This document shows, piece after piece, positions 51,593-61,151 of a DNA stretch of 64,000 bases (position 1 is the first letter of the stretch; each line of letters begins with the position of its first letter). Source of the stretch: Mycolicibacterium parafortuitum (GTDB lineage: Bacteria; Actinomycetota; Actinomycetes; Mycobacteriales; Mycobacteriaceae); assembly GCF_002086815.1 (NCBI RefSeq), contig NZ_MVID01000018.1, positions 59,762 through 123,761 on the forward strand, given 5' to 3'. The notes under the pieces were generated by a model. The model searched no databases and had not been told where the DNA came from. It saw nothing but the letters and a program-made list of their open reading frames with translations. The position numbers and the translations under genes are program-made.

Positions 51593-52710
51593 CGACGGTC
51601 GTCGAGGTCGGCCCGCACACCCTGCGCGGGCCGTGCCCGGTGCCGGAATCGCTCGCCGCCGCAGCGCTGGACGGCATCGACGATCCCGTCGCACTGGTCG
51701 GCGACGAGGCCGTGCCGGTGCCCGAACTGTGGTGTGACGTGCTGCGGACCGCGTGCGGCGACACCGCATCGACAGTGGTCGTGGTCGTCCCGACCTGGTG
51801 GCCGGCCGGCCGTGTCGAGGTCGTCGCCACCGCGGCAGCCGGCGTCTTCGCAGATCCCGTCGTCGTGCGGCGGGCGTCGCTGTTCGAGGACGGCGAAGTC
51901 ACCGTGCTGGAGTTCGCGCCCGATCATGCCGTGATCGTGACGCCGTCCTCCGATCCTGTCGCCGTGGCGCGTGATTCGCCGGACCTGGCGCAGTACCTGC
52001 CTGCTGCGGGCTGCGTGCTCGTCGACATCCCGGCCGGTGTCGCTGAACCGTCCCCCGACTTCGTCGCGAAACTGCGCCACCGCGGTATCGGCCTGCGGCG
52101 CAGCACACCCCGACTCGTCGAGGCGGCCGCCGCGGCGGTGCTGACCCGACGTTCACCGGTTCCCGTCGAACGAGTGCGCCCGCGGGTATCGCCCCGGATG
52201 GCCGCGGTGCTGACCGGTGCCGCGGTGACAGCGGCGGCGGTGGCCGGCGGATGGGCCGCCGAGACGCGCACCGCGTCTGCGCCGGAGGCGACCCGGATGC
52301 TCGTCGAGGGGCGGGTCGCCGTCCGGGTACCCGCCCGCTGGACGGCCGAGCGCGTGACGCGCGGTTCCGGGTCGGCGCGGGTACGTGTGAGTGCGCCGAA
52401 TGGGCTTCCCGCACTGCACATCACGCAATCCGTCGGTGGTGCGGTGGCGCTGCAGGAGGTCGCCGAGTCTCTGCGGCGGGCTCTCGAACTCGAACCGGAC
52501 GGCGTGTTCACCGACTTCGACCCGGCGGGTGAACGCGCAGGACGGCCGGCGGTGACCTACGTCGAACGACGGTCGGACACCCTGACGCGCTGGGCGGTGC
52601 TGACCGACGGCGAGGTACGCATCGCGATCGGATGCCAGGACGAACCATCCCGCGGGCAGCTCGCCCCGGAGTGCGTCGATGCGGTGCGCTCAGCGCACGC
52701 CGTGAAATGA
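51589..52710 (+). CDS. Type VII secretion-associated protein (Rv3446c-like, TIGR03931)
   Basis: 373 aa. The N-terminal cytosolic region resembles an actin/Hsp70-like nucleotide fold seen in this family. One membrane helix lies at about 203-225 (RMAAVLTGAAVTAAAVAGGW), followed by an outer domain with RVAVRVPARWTAERVTRGSG and a C-terminal pair of Cys (IGCQDE, APECVDA). Place between eccC4 and esxU matches Rv3446c (recalled). Function in ESX-4 is unknown. The GTG at 51589 overlaps the eccC4 stop. The much longer in-frame ORF back to 50062 is antisense-free shadow within eccC4 and is rejected. Confidence 0.88.
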   Translation: MTTVVEVGPHTLRGPCPVPESLAAAALDGIDDPVALVGDEAVPVPELWCDVLRTACGDTASTVVVVVPTWWPAGRVEVVATAAAGVFADPVVVRRASLFEDGEVTVLEFAPDHAVIVTPSSDPVAVARDSPDLAQYLPAAGCVLVDIPAGVAEPSPDFVAKLRHRGIGLRRSTPRLVEAAAAAVLTRRSPVPVERVRPRVSPRMAAVLTGAAVTAAAVAGGWAAETRTASAPEATRMLVEGRVAVRVPARWTAERVTRGSGSARVRVSAPNGLPALHITQSVGGAVALQEVAESLRRALELEPDGVFTDFDPAGERAGRPAVTYVERRSDTLTRWAVLTDGEVRIAIGCQDEPSRGQLAPECVDAVRSAHAVK

Positions 52711-52786
52711 ATTCGGCTCACACGGAACCGTATTGGCTCACGGCGCGTCCAACTCTATAGACGCAGGAAACGACGAAAGGATCCCC

Positions 52787-53116
52787 ATGACACCGTCAGG
52801 TCCACACGGGCCCGCACTGGCCACCGATTTCGAGCTCATGGTGTCGGTGGCCGACAAGACCGACCTCCGCAACGACGAGATCCGCGCGATGCTGCAGCAG
52901 TTCATCGGCGCGATGAGCAGTGTGCCGCCGTCGGTGTGGGGCGGTGTCGCCGCGGTGCGTTTCCGGGAGGTGGTGGAGCGGTGGAACGCGGAGTCGGCGA
53001 AACTCCATTCCGCTCTGCAGCGCATCGCCCAGACGATCCGTGACAACGAACGCGTCCTGCGCGACGCCGCCGAGGGCCACTCGCAGCGCATCGCTTCCGT
53101 CGCGCAGAGTCTGTGA
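52787..53116 (+). CDS. esxU: ESX-4 WXG100 protein EsxU
   Basis: 109 aa. Helical hairpin protein with the WXG turn W51-G52-G53 in VPPSVWGGVAAVRF. It pairs with EsxT as an EsxA/B-like heterodimer and is exported by ESX-4. GAAAGG precedes the ATG at 52787. In-frame codons from 52733 would add 18 residues not found in the family. It follows the Rv3446c-like gene by 76 nt and precedes esxT by 7 nt. Confidence 0.94.
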   Translation: MTPSGPHGPALATDFELMVSVADKTDLRNDEIRAMLQQFIGAMSSVPPSVWGGVAAVRFREVVERWNAESAKLHSALQRIAQTIRDNERVLRDAAEGHSQRIASVAQSL

Positions 53117-53123
53117 GCCGGCG

Positions 53124-53420
53124 ATGACCGACACCCTGTCCTATGATTTCGGCGAGATCGAGTACGCGGTCCGCCAGGAGATCCATTCCACAGCTTCGCG
53201 ATTCAATGCCGCGCTCGAGGACCTGCGCGCACAGATCGCCCCGCTGCAGGCCACCTGGACGGCCGATGCCGCCGAGGCGTACCGGATCGAACAGACCCGC
53301 TGGGAACAGTCCGCCACCGCGTTGAACGACATCCTGATCAACCTCGGCAACGCGGTGCGCGAGGGTTCCGACGACGTCGCGGCGACCGACCGCAGAGCCG
53401 CCAACGCCTGGGGCGCCTGA
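53124..53420 (+). CDS. esxT: ESX-4 WXG100-family protein EsxT
   Basis: 98 aa. Begins MTDTLSYDFGEIEYAVRQEI; the turn is W45-T46-A47, a variant of WXG that is also recalled in EsxT of M. tuberculosis. C terminus DDVAATDRRAANAWGA. Forms the substrate pair with EsxU. A perfect 16-bp inverted repeat follows its stop. Confidence 0.93.
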   Translation: MTDTLSYDFGEIEYAVRQEIHSTASRFNAALEDLRAQIAPLQATWTADAAEAYRIEQTRWEQSATALNDILINLGNAVREGSDDVAATDRRAANAWGA

Positions 53421-53433
53421 CGCCCCGCCCCGA

Positions 53434-53482
53434 CACTGTGCGGCCCCCGGGAGGAGGGGAGCCGAACGGGGGCCGCACAGTG
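53434..53482 (+). terminator. Strong hairpin ending the ESX-4 operon (perfect 16-bp inverted repeat)
   Basis: CACTGTGCGGCCCCCG (53434-53449) and CGGGGGCCGCACAGTG (53467-53482) pair perfectly around a 17-nt loop, 14 nt after esxT. There is no U-tract. It isolates ESX-4 from the inserted catabolic module. Because it is symmetrical it could stop transcription from either side. Confidence 0.65.
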
Positions 53483-53525
53483 GTCGCCACGCGCTAGGGT
53501 GGTGCGGGACACAGAGGGAACGCCA

Positions 53526-54833
53526 GTGCCAACTTCGACAAGCTCGACGGGACGGTCGCCCGGCGCACCGTCGCCATCCCGGCTGCGCGCGTTGCACGAG
53601 TTGTTCGTCGCCGGCGAGGTCGACGCCGGTTATCTGGACTCCGTCGCTGTGCGCCCGGTGGTCGCGCAGAGTTGGCAGCGCAGCCTGGCCGGCGGCGTCG
53701 ATCCCGATCTGGACGGTGCCCGCGCCGCCGGGGCCGCGGCCGCCGTCGAGAGACTGCGGCAGACCCATCCGCTGGCTCCCGCACTCCCGGTCATCCGCAG
53801 GCTCCTGGTCGACGACGCGGTCGACTCCGGGATCGTCGTCGCGGTCAGCGCCGCCGACGGCACCCTGCTCTGGGTCGAAGGGGACCCCGCCGCATGCCGG
53901 CGGGCCGAGGCGATGAACTTCGTGCCCGGCGCCGACTGGAGCGAACGCGGTGCAGGCACCAACGCCCCGGGAACCGCGCTGGCCGTGGACCGGGAGCTGC
54001 AGATCCACGGATCGGAACACTTCTCCCGCATCGTCCAGCCGTGGAGTTGCACGGCCGCCCCGGTGCACGACCCGACCACCGGTGCGCTGCTGGGCGCCAT
54101 CGACCTGACCGGCGGAAGCGACGTCGCGACCGGGCAGACCCTGGCGCTGGTCCGCGCCACGGCCATGGCCGTGGAGAACCACCTCGCACTGCTGCGGCTC
54201 ACCGGCATCGGGGCCGAACCGGCCACCCGGAAACCCCACCTGGTCGTATTGGGCGGTGACCGGCCCCGCTGGGTCACCACCGACGGCAACGGCCATCTGC
54301 AGACCACCCACCTGACCGGCAGGCACGCCGACATCCTGGTGCTGCTCAGCCGCCATCCCGAGGGGCTGTCCGCCGACCACCTCGCCGTGCTGCTCGACGA
54401 GAAGGACCTCGATGTCGTCACCGTGCGCGCCGAGATGTCGCGGCTGCGCAAGGTGATCGGTGCCGAACACCTCGGGTCGCGGCCGTACCGACTGCGGACA
54501 CCGATCACCAGCGACCTCGGCGAGGTGTTCGACGCGCTGGACGCCGCCGACGTCGAAACCGCGCTGAACCGCTATCCCGGCCCGCTGCTGACGCAGTCGG
54601 TATCCCCGGCGATCGCGCGACTGCGCACCCAGCTGTCGGTCACGCTGCGCGCCGCGGTGCTGGCCGAGAGCGCTCAGGGGCGTGCCGAGCTGTTGCGCCG
54701 CTGGCTCGAGCTCCCCGAGGGGCGCGACGACCGTGACGGTTGGCAGGCACTGCGCGACAGCGCCGGTGTCACCGCGCTGGCACGTGCGCAGGCCCGCGGC
54801 CACCTCGCGGGTCTCGACCACGAGCTCGGGTGA
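53526..54833 (+). CDS. GAF-domain transcriptional regulator (AcoR-like without AAA+ domain)
   Basis: 435 aa from the GTG at 53526, chosen for GAGGGA 8 nt upstream. The N-terminal part resembles the sensory half of AcoR activators: RPVVAQSWQRSLAGGVDPD, then a GAF-like core with NFVPGADWSERGAGTNAPGT and VQPWSCTAAPVHDP. There is no sigma-54 AAA+ module. The C-terminal half has a winged-helix-like stretch (LTGRHADILVLLSRHPEGL ... VTVRAEMSRLRKVIG). Such proteins often lie beside acetaldehyde dehydrogenase genes in actinobacteria and are thought to activate them. Aldehyde or acetoin sensing here is inferred from context. Confidence 0.82.
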   Translation: MPTSTSSTGRSPGAPSPSRLRALHELFVAGEVDAGYLDSVAVRPVVAQSWQRSLAGGVDPDLDGARAAGAAAAVERLRQTHPLAPALPVIRRLLVDDAVDSGIVVAVSAADGTLLWVEGDPAACRRAEAMNFVPGADWSERGAGTNAPGTALAVDRELQIHGSEHFSRIVQPWSCTAAPVHDPTTGALLGAIDLTGGSDVATGQTLALVRATAMAVENHLALLRLTGIGAEPATRKPHLVVLGGDRPRWVTTDGNGHLQTTHLTGRHADILVLLSRHPEGLSADHLAVLLDEKDLDVVTVRAEMSRLRKVIGAEHLGSRPYRLRTPITSDLGEVFDALDAADVETALNRYPGPLLTQSVSPAIARLRTQLSVTLRAAVLAESAQGRAELLRRWLELPEGRDDRDGWQALRDSAGVTALARAQARGHLAGLDHELG

Positions 54834-54916
54834 AACCTGAGCACCGCGGGGAAACCGCAGGTCGAGCCGGGAGGGAACGCGAGTTGTCAAAGCCTGCATC
54901 ATGATTCGACCATGGG

Positions 54917-54958
54917 TGTCATGGGCGGGTTGTCATGAGCGGGGTGTCATGAGCGTCG
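54917..54958 (+). repeat. Three tandem 14-bp repeats, each carrying an ATG, at the hydrolase start
   Basis: Units TGTCATGGGCGGGT, TGTCATGAGCGGGG and TGTCATGAGCGTCG lie head to tail. Each ATG (54921, 54935, 54949) is shifted by 14 nt, hence a different frame. The first two open 5-codon ORFs whose TGA stop overlaps the next ATG (ATGA). The third ATG starts the alpha/beta hydrolase. Confidence 0.85.
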
Positions 54959-55860
54959 ACAGCTACGCCCGGTTCCTCCCCGAGGCCTACACCGACGGCT
55001 GGACCCCGCCGGTCAGCACCTGGTGGCCGTGGCAAGGCCGCTCCGTGCAGATCGCCCGCGCCGCGGTCCCCGACGCACGGCTGCGTGTGATGGTCATCCA
55101 CGGCGGCGGGGGCTACAGCGGTGCGCTGTGGCCTCTGGCGTCCGTCGCCGCGGGGGACGGGGTCGAGGTGCTGGCGCCGGACCTGCCGCTCTACGGCGAC
55201 ACCGTGGACCCCGACCCCGCCGGGGTGCGCTACGCCGATTGGGTGGCGCTGCTGTGCGATCTGGTCCAGGCGGAGCGCGCGGCGGACCCCCGCCCGCTGA
55301 TCCTGTTCGGCGCCAGCATGGGCGGGATGCTGGCCTATGAGGCCGCCGCCCGGACCGGGCAGGTCGCCGCGGTGGTGGCGACCTGCCTGCTGGACATGTC
55401 CGACCCCGCCGCACGCGCGGCGGCGACCAGGTTCGCGTGGCTGGGACGGCCGGCCCCCGCCCTGCTGCGCGCGCTCGAACCGGTCCTCGGGCGCGTCCGG
55501 TTGCCGATCCGCTGGCTCGCCGACATGGCCGCGATGAGCACCGATCCGCGGCTGTCGAGGCTGTGTGCATCCGACCCGCGCGGCGGCGGCGCCCGCGTCC
55601 CGCTGGGATTCCTGGCCGACTGGATGACCTATGCGCACACCGCGCCCGAGGACTACACCGGAGCGCCGGTCACCCTCGTCGCGCCGGCCGCGGACGCCTG
55701 GACCCCGCCCGAGCTCAGTATCCGCTTCCTGCAACGGATCTCGGCGCCGACCGAGGTGGTGATGCTGGAGGGCTGCGGTCACTTCCCGGTCGAGGAGCCC
55801 GGTCTGACCCAGATGCGGGACGCGCTCACGCAGGTGGCGGCGCGAGTCGCGCCACGGTGA
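54949..55860 (+). CDS. Alpha/beta hydrolase
   Basis: 303 aa from the ATG at 54949. Oxyanion region VIHGGGGYSGALW, nucleophile elbow FGASMGGMLAYEAA (GxSxG), acid likely in the APAADAWTPP loop, and His in EGCGHFPVEEPG. No signal peptide, so cytoplasmic. The substrate is unknown. Position in the alcohol/aldehyde module suggests an ester that yields an alcohol (inference). Start choice is complicated by the three start-codon repeats; an in-frame ATG at 54901 also exists. Its last 35 nt overlap the TetR gene tail to tail. Confidence 0.86.
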   Translation: MSVDSYARFLPEAYTDGWTPPVSTWWPWQGRSVQIARAAVPDARLRVMVIHGGGGYSGALWPLASVAAGDGVEVLAPDLPLYGDTVDPDPAGVRYADWVALLCDLVQAERAADPRPLILFGASMGGMLAYEAAARTGQVAAVVATCLLDMSDPAARAAATRFAWLGRPAPALLRALEPVLGRVRLPIRWLADMAAMSTDPRLSRLCASDPRGGGARVPLGFLADWMTYAHTAPEDYTGAPVTLVAPAADAWTPPELSIRFLQRISAPTEVVMLEGCGHFPVEEPGLTQMRDALTQVAARVAPR

Positions 55861-56516
55861 CCATCAACGCGTCCAGCGCATCCTCGGCGTGGTACCCGTG
55901 GCGGGTCATCACCCGGTGCAGTTGCGCATCGATCGCGTGCACCAGCGTGCGTGCCGTCCAGTCCACGTCGTCGCCGCCGCGCCCGCAGCGCTTCAGATGG
56001 AACGCGACCTCGTCGCAGATGCGGTCCTCGAAGCCCTGCAGCGCCTCCAGTCGGTCCTGATCCACGGGGACCATGCGGTGCAGCAGGGCGTGCAGTCGGG
56101 GCCGGTCGCCGTGCAACCGGAGGACCGCATCGAGCACCGTGCGCATCGCCGCGTCGAACGGCGGCGTCTGCGTCCGCAACTCCGCGAACACCTCGGTCAG
56201 CTTCCGGTCGGCCTCGCGCACGTGCCGCTCGGCGAGGGCGTCCAGCAGCGCGAACTTGTCCGGGAAGTACTGGTAGAGGGTGCCGATCGACAACCCGGCC
56301 CGTTCGGCGATCCGGTTCGTCGTCGCGCCGATGCCCTCCCGGGAGAACACCTGTGCGGCGGCCTCCACCAGCGTGTTCACCGTGTCTCGGGAACGCTGTT
56401 GGCGGGGTCTGCGGCGTGGTTCGGAGATGCCGGAAATTCTGGCCGACGATGCAACCGTGCTGCAACGGTGACGCGCGTACGTTTGGTGACGCAGACCACA
56501 CCACGCAGGAGGATCC

Positions 56517-56518
<2 letters not shown>
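55826..56518 (-). CDS. TetR-family transcriptional regulator
   Basis: 230 aa if it starts at the ATG 56518. HTH region: VNTLVEAAAQVFSREGI, TTNRIAERAGLSIGTLYQYF, PDKFALLDAL. The ligand domain contains HALLHRMVPVDQDRLEAL. The first 35 residues precede the usual TetR start and no ATG, GTG or TTG lies nearer, so either this long N terminus is real or a rare start codon is used. The ATG overlaps the start codon of the divergent aldehyde dehydrogenase by 2 nt, which strongly suggests that it controls that gene. Confidence 0.83.
56450..56470. promoter_or_regulatory. Candidate operator in the TetR/aldehyde dehydrogenase region (direct repeat)
   Basis: TGCAACCGTG (56450-56459) and TGCAACGGTG (56461-56470) are 9/10 identical, 47 nt before the aldehyde dehydrogenase start and inside the TetR 5' coding region. 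An inverted core ACCGT...ACGGT is also embedded. A likely binding site for the TetR or GAF regulator. Confidence 0.4.
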
Positions 56519-58040
<1,522 letters not shown>

Positions 58041-58044
58041 GCCG

Positions 58045-59073
58045 ATGACCGACAACACGATGCGCGCCGCCGTCGTCACCGGGTTCGGTGAACCGCTGGT
58101 GATCGAAGACCGCGATCTGCCCCAGCCCGGTCCCGGCGAGGCGTTGGTCAAGTTGGTGACGTCCGGCGTATGCCATACGGATCTGCATGCCGCACACGGT
58201 GATTGGCCGGTGAAGCCGTCGCCGCCGTTCATCCCCGGGCACGAGGGTTTCGGCACCGTCGTCGCCGTCGGCGACGGCGTCGAGGACCTGGCCCCGGGGG
58301 ACATGGTCGGCAACGCCTGGCTGTGGTCGGCCTGCGGGGTGTGCGAGTACTGCCGCACCGGGTGGGAGACGCTGTGCGAGAGCCAGCGCAACGGCGGCTA
58401 CAGCGTGGACGGCAGCTTCGGCACCTACATGCTCGTCGACGCGGCGTTCGCCGCCCGGATCCCCGACGGCGTCGATCCCGTCGAGGTCGCGCCGATCCTG
58501 TGCGCGGGTGTCACCGTGTACAAGGGCCTCAAGGTCACCAACACGCGACCCGGCCAGTGGGTGGCGATCTCGGGGATCGGCGGGCTCGGCCACGTCGCGG
58601 TGCAGTATGCCAGGGCGATGGGTCTGCGGGTCGTGGCGATCGACGTCGACGACTCCAAACTCGACCTCGCGACGCGACTGGGTGCGGAGGTGGTGGTCAA
58701 CGCGCGCACCGCCGACGTGGTCGCCGAGGTGCAACGGGCCACCGGCGGAACGCACGGAGTGCTGGTCACCGCCGTGCACCGGGAGGCGTTCGGCCAGGCG
58801 ATCGGGCTGGCGCGGCGCGGCGGCACCATCGTCTTCGTCGGCCTGCCGCCAGGCGATTTCCCGGCCCCGATCTTCGACATCGTGCTCAAGGCGCTGACGA
58901 TCCGCGGCTCGATCGTCGGCACCCGTCAGGACATGGTGGAGGCGATCGACTTCTTCGCCCGCGGGCTCGTGCATCCGACCGTGCACACGACGCGACTGGA
59001 CGACATCAACGACGTGTTCGACAGAATGGAACGCGGGCAGATCGACGGACGGGTCGTCATCGACTACCGCTAG
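58045..59073 (+). CDS. adhP: Zinc-dependent alcohol dehydrogenase (AdhP-like)
   Basis: 342 aa. Catalytic zinc ligands Cys in TSGVCHTDLHAAHGDWP and His-Glu in PGHEGFGTVV. Structural zinc: four Cys in CGVCEYCRTGWETLC. Nucleotide fold AISGIGGLGHVAVQYARAMG; the acidic residue after strand 2 (VVAIDVDD) indicates NAD. The HxxxHGDWP and GGLGH pattern matches ethanol-active AdhP enzymes. It forms an operon with the aldehyde dehydrogenase upstream. Confidence 0.93.
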   Translation: MTDNTMRAAVVTGFGEPLVIEDRDLPQPGPGEALVKLVTSGVCHTDLHAAHGDWPVKPSPPFIPGHEGFGTVVAVGDGVEDLAPGDMVGNAWLWSACGVCEYCRTGWETLCESQRNGGYSVDGSFGTYMLVDAAFAARIPDGVDPVEVAPILCAGVTVYKGLKVTNTRPGQWVAISGIGGLGHVAVQYARAMGLRVVAIDVDDSKLDLATRLGAEVVVNARTADVVAEVQRATGGTHGVLVTAVHREAFGQAIGLARRGGTIVFVGLPPGDFPAPIFDIVLKALTIRGSIVGTRQDMVEAIDFFARGLVHPTVHTTRLDDINDVFDRMERGQIDGRVVIDYR

Positions 59074-59079
59074 CGCGTT

Positions 59080-59109
59080 TTGACCTGCGCGGATATCAGT
59101 AGGTAAGCT
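59080..59109 (+). promoter_or_regulatory. Sigma-A-type promoter of rplM-rpsI
   Basis: TTGACC (59080-59085) and TAAGCT (59104-59109) are 18 nt apart, close to the vegetative consensus. It starts 7 nt after the adhP stop, so rplM-rpsI does not depend on the alcohol operon. Confidence 0.65.
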
Positions 59110-59115
59110 GCCTCG

Positions 59116-59260
59116 TTGGCGTGCGCCGGCCTTCGGGCCTTCGGTCGCCTCGGGTCCCCGCCGGTCGCCGAGGCATTCTTGCAGCACACGCTTGACCGGC
59201 ACCCGGGCCACCGGGATCACACACCCGAGCAGATGCTCGAACAGAGATAGAGGTAGCGCT
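59116..59260 (+). other. Structured 5' leader of rplM
   Basis: About 145 nt between the promoter and rplM. It contains GGCC-TTCG-GGCC, and GCCTCGG (59147-59153) pairing with CCGAGGC (59168-59174) within a direct GGTCGCC repeat. This may be a ribosomal-protein leader or a transcription-start-proximal hairpin. No known L13 leader motif could be confirmed by eye. Confidence 0.35.
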
Positions 59261-59704
59261 GTGTCTACGTACACGCCGAAGGCGGGTGACACCACGCGTT
59301 CGTGGTACGTCATCGACGCCACGGACGTGGTGCTCGGCCGGCTCGCCACGGAAGCAGCCAAGCTGCTGCGCGGCAAGCACAAGCCGACGTTCACGCCCAA
59401 TGTCGACAGTGGCGATTTCGTCGTCATCATCAACGCCGAGAAGATCGCCCTCAGTGGCGACAAGCTCACCAAGAAGTTCGCCTACAGCCACTCGGGTTAC
59501 CCCGGCGGTCTGCGCAAGCGCACGATCGGCGATCTGCTGGCCAAGCATCCGGCCCGCGTCGTCGAGAACGCGATCATCGGCATGCTTCCGCACAATAAGC
59601 TGAGCCGTCAGGTCCAGAAGAAGCTGAAGGTTTACGCGGGTCCGGAGCATCCGCATGCCGCGCAGCAGCCGATTCCGTTCGAGATCAAGCAGGTGGCCCA
59701 GTGA
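59261..59704 (+). CDS. rplM: 50S ribosomal protein L13
   Basis: 147 aa. Early assembly protein of the large subunit. It has TRSWYVIDATDVVLGRLAT, FTPNVDSGDFVVIINAEKI and the signature LPHNKLSRQVQKKLKVYAG. The GTG at 59261 follows AGAGGTAG; the in-frame codons from 59192 are outside the family. It overlaps rpsI by 4 nt. Confidence 0.97.
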   Translation: MSTYTPKAGDTTRSWYVIDATDVVLGRLATEAAKLLRGKHKPTFTPNVDSGDFVVIINAEKIALSGDKLTKKFAYSHSGYPGGLRKRTIGDLLAKHPARVVENAIIGMLPHNKLSRQVQKKLKVYAGPEHPHAAQQPIPFEIKQVAQ

Positions 59705-60243
59705 CCGAAGCTGAATACACCGACGTCGAGGGCACCGAGGTGGCCGAGGCTGTCGAAACGCAGGCCGTCGAGGCGGATTCCTTCGAGACCGCGGCCGTCG
59801 AGACAGAGACCTACAGCGACGCCGAGTACGAGGCCCCGCGCGAGCCGGTCCTGATCGACCGTCCCATCCAGACCGTCGGCCGCCGCAAGGAAGCCGTCGT
59901 CCGGGTGCGCCTGGTTCCCGGCACCGGCCAGTTCAACCTGGACGGCCGCACGCTGGAGAACTACTTCCCGAACAAGGTGCACCAGCAGCTCATCAAGGCG
60001 CCGCTGGTGACCGTCGATCGCGTCGAGCAGTTCGACATCTTCGCCCACCTCGATGGTGGCGGCCCGTCGGGCCAGGCCGGCGCGCTGCGCCTGGCCATCG
60101 CCCGCGCCCTGATCCTGGTGCAGCCGGAGGACCGGCCCGCACTGAAGAAGGCCGGCTTCCTGACTCGCGACCCGCGAGCCATCGAGCGCAAGAAGTACGG
60201 ACTCAAGAAGGCGCGCAAGGCGCCTCAGTACAGCAAGCGCTGA
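59701..60243 (+). CDS. rpsI: 30S ribosomal protein S9 with acidic N-terminal extension
   Basis: 180 aa. The S9 core starts near residue 55: TVGRRKEAVVRVRLVPGTG, ending with LTRDPRAIERKKYGLKKARK and SKR, the tail that contacts P-site tRNA. The first 50 residues are Glu/Ala/Thr-rich and unlike core S9, a feature of mycobacterial S9. The GTG overlaps the rplM stop (GTGA). A terminator follows. Confidence 0.97.
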   Translation: MTEAEYTDVEGTEVAEAVETQAVEADSFETAAVETETYSDAEYEAPREPVLIDRPIQTVGRRKEAVVRVRLVPGTGQFNLDGRTLENYFPNKVHQQLIKAPLVTVDRVEQFDIFAHLDGGGPSGQAGALRLAIARALILVQPEDRPALKKAGFLTRDPRAIERKKYGLKKARKAPQYSKR

Positions 60244-60259
60244 TCGCTTCACATCCCGA

Positions 60260-60290
60260 CGCCCGGTGGCTCCTCGCGAGCCGCCGGGCG
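60260..60290 (+). terminator. Intrinsic terminator after rpsI
   Basis: CGCCCGGTGGCTC pairs with GAGCCGCCGGGCG (one G-T pair) around CTCGC, 16 nt after rpsI. A short T-containing run (TTCGGCGTTCTGG) follows. Confidence 0.7.
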
Positions 60291-60555
60291 TTCGGCGTTC
60301 TGGGGTCGAATCGACACCCGGAACGACGAATGTGGCCCGTGACACAGAGCGAATTCAGGGAATCTGTTCGGTGCTGTGCACAGGGGAAAGACGCGAATAG
60401 TTAATTAGCTGAATTCGCTTTACCGGCTTTTCCGGGGGACCGGGGTTGTATTCGCCGATCGAACTGGGCAACCCTCGAATTCGAAGCCAGGACGCGAGTT
60501 CAGCGTCGGCAGGCCGTTCCTGCCTCATGGCTTCAGAACTGCAAAGGAGTGATTG
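60291..60555 (+). other. Long leader/promoter region of the small secreted protein
   Basis: No gene is seen here. It contains an AT-rich patch unusual for this DNA (AGTTAATTAGC near 60399-60409) that could be a promoter, the palindrome TCGAATTCGA (60475-60484), and a two-step fold near the ribosome site: GAAGCC (60483-60488) with GGCTTC (60529-60534) enclosing GGCAGG-CCGTT-CCTGCC (60508-60524). The fold ends 8 nt before AAAGGAG, so it may affect translation. Confidence 0.4.
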
Positions 60556-61008
60556 ATGAGCTTCGTCAAGAACGCCGCAGCGGGTGCTGTCTTCGGTGGA
60601 TCCCTGCTTTTCACCGCCGGACTCGGAATGGCGCAGGCGCAGCCTGTGGATACTCCGGATGGTCTCGTGAATCTTTCCGTCGGCGACGTGACCCTGCTGC
60701 AGGGCGTCACCGCTGACACCGCCGCGACCGCGGCCAGCGCCCTGTGTGGCGTCGAGGCGACCGATGTCAGCGCCCTGGCCGGCCAGGTCGACGACGAGGG
60801 CACCGCGCAGACGGTGTGCTCGGGTCTGCCGGGCGGCGACCTGGTGGTCGCCCAGAACGCCACGTCGGCCGAGAGCGCGCCGGCGGACGAGGGCGCCGCT
60901 GAGGACAGTGAGAGCGGAAGCGCCACCCAGAGCCCGACCGGCTCGGGTGAGGGCTTCGAGCCGCCCGCCGCACCGGGCTCCGAAGAGGAGTCCAGCAGCG
61001 AAGGGTAA
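60556..61008 (+). CDS. Small acidic secreted protein of unknown function
   Basis: 150 aa. A signal peptide of about 28 residues ends at AQAQP. The mature part has a globular segment (NLSVGDVTLLQGVTADTAATAA in part) with two Cys (CGVEATDV and VCSGLPGG) that could form a disulfide, then a disordered Ser/Glu/Gly/Pro tail. AAAGGAG lies 6 nt before the ATG. It resembles small mycobacterial exported proteins with the same LSVGDVTLL opening. No function is known to me. Confidence 0.82.
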   Translation: MSFVKNAAAGAVFGGSLLFTAGLGMAQAQPVDTPDGLVNLSVGDVTLLQGVTADTAATAASALCGVEATDVSALAGQVDDEGTAQTVCSGLPGGDLVVAQNATSAESAPADEGAAEDSESGSATQSPTGSGEGFEPPAAPGSEEESSSEG

Positions 61009-61030
61009 TTGAGCCCGAACTCAGCTCGAA

Positions 61031-61069
61031 CTCACCGCCCGTACCCCACGCCGGGGTGCGGGCGGTGAG
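61031..61069 (+). terminator. Intrinsic terminator before glmM
   Basis: CTCACCGCCCGTACCCC pairs with GGGGTGCGGGCGGTGAG (one G-T pair) around ACGCC, a 17-bp stem 22 nt after the secreted-protein gene. A TTTT follows within CCGTTTTCC. Confidence 0.8.
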
Positions 61070-61151
61070 CCGTTTTCCGGTCCGCACGGGCCATAATCGG
61101 CGCGGGTGCGCAAATTGGCTCGTGGGCCCCCGGGTGTGAGAGGTTGTCACG

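Noticed and set aside
43441..53420. An eccE or espG gene in the ESX-4 locus
   Set aside because: No frame with the EccE or EspG pattern is present. ESX-4 often lacks both.
55437..56060. Plus-strand frame crossing the hydrolase and TetR ends
   Set aside because: Shadow of the hydrolase in another frame; Arg/Ala-rich without motifs.
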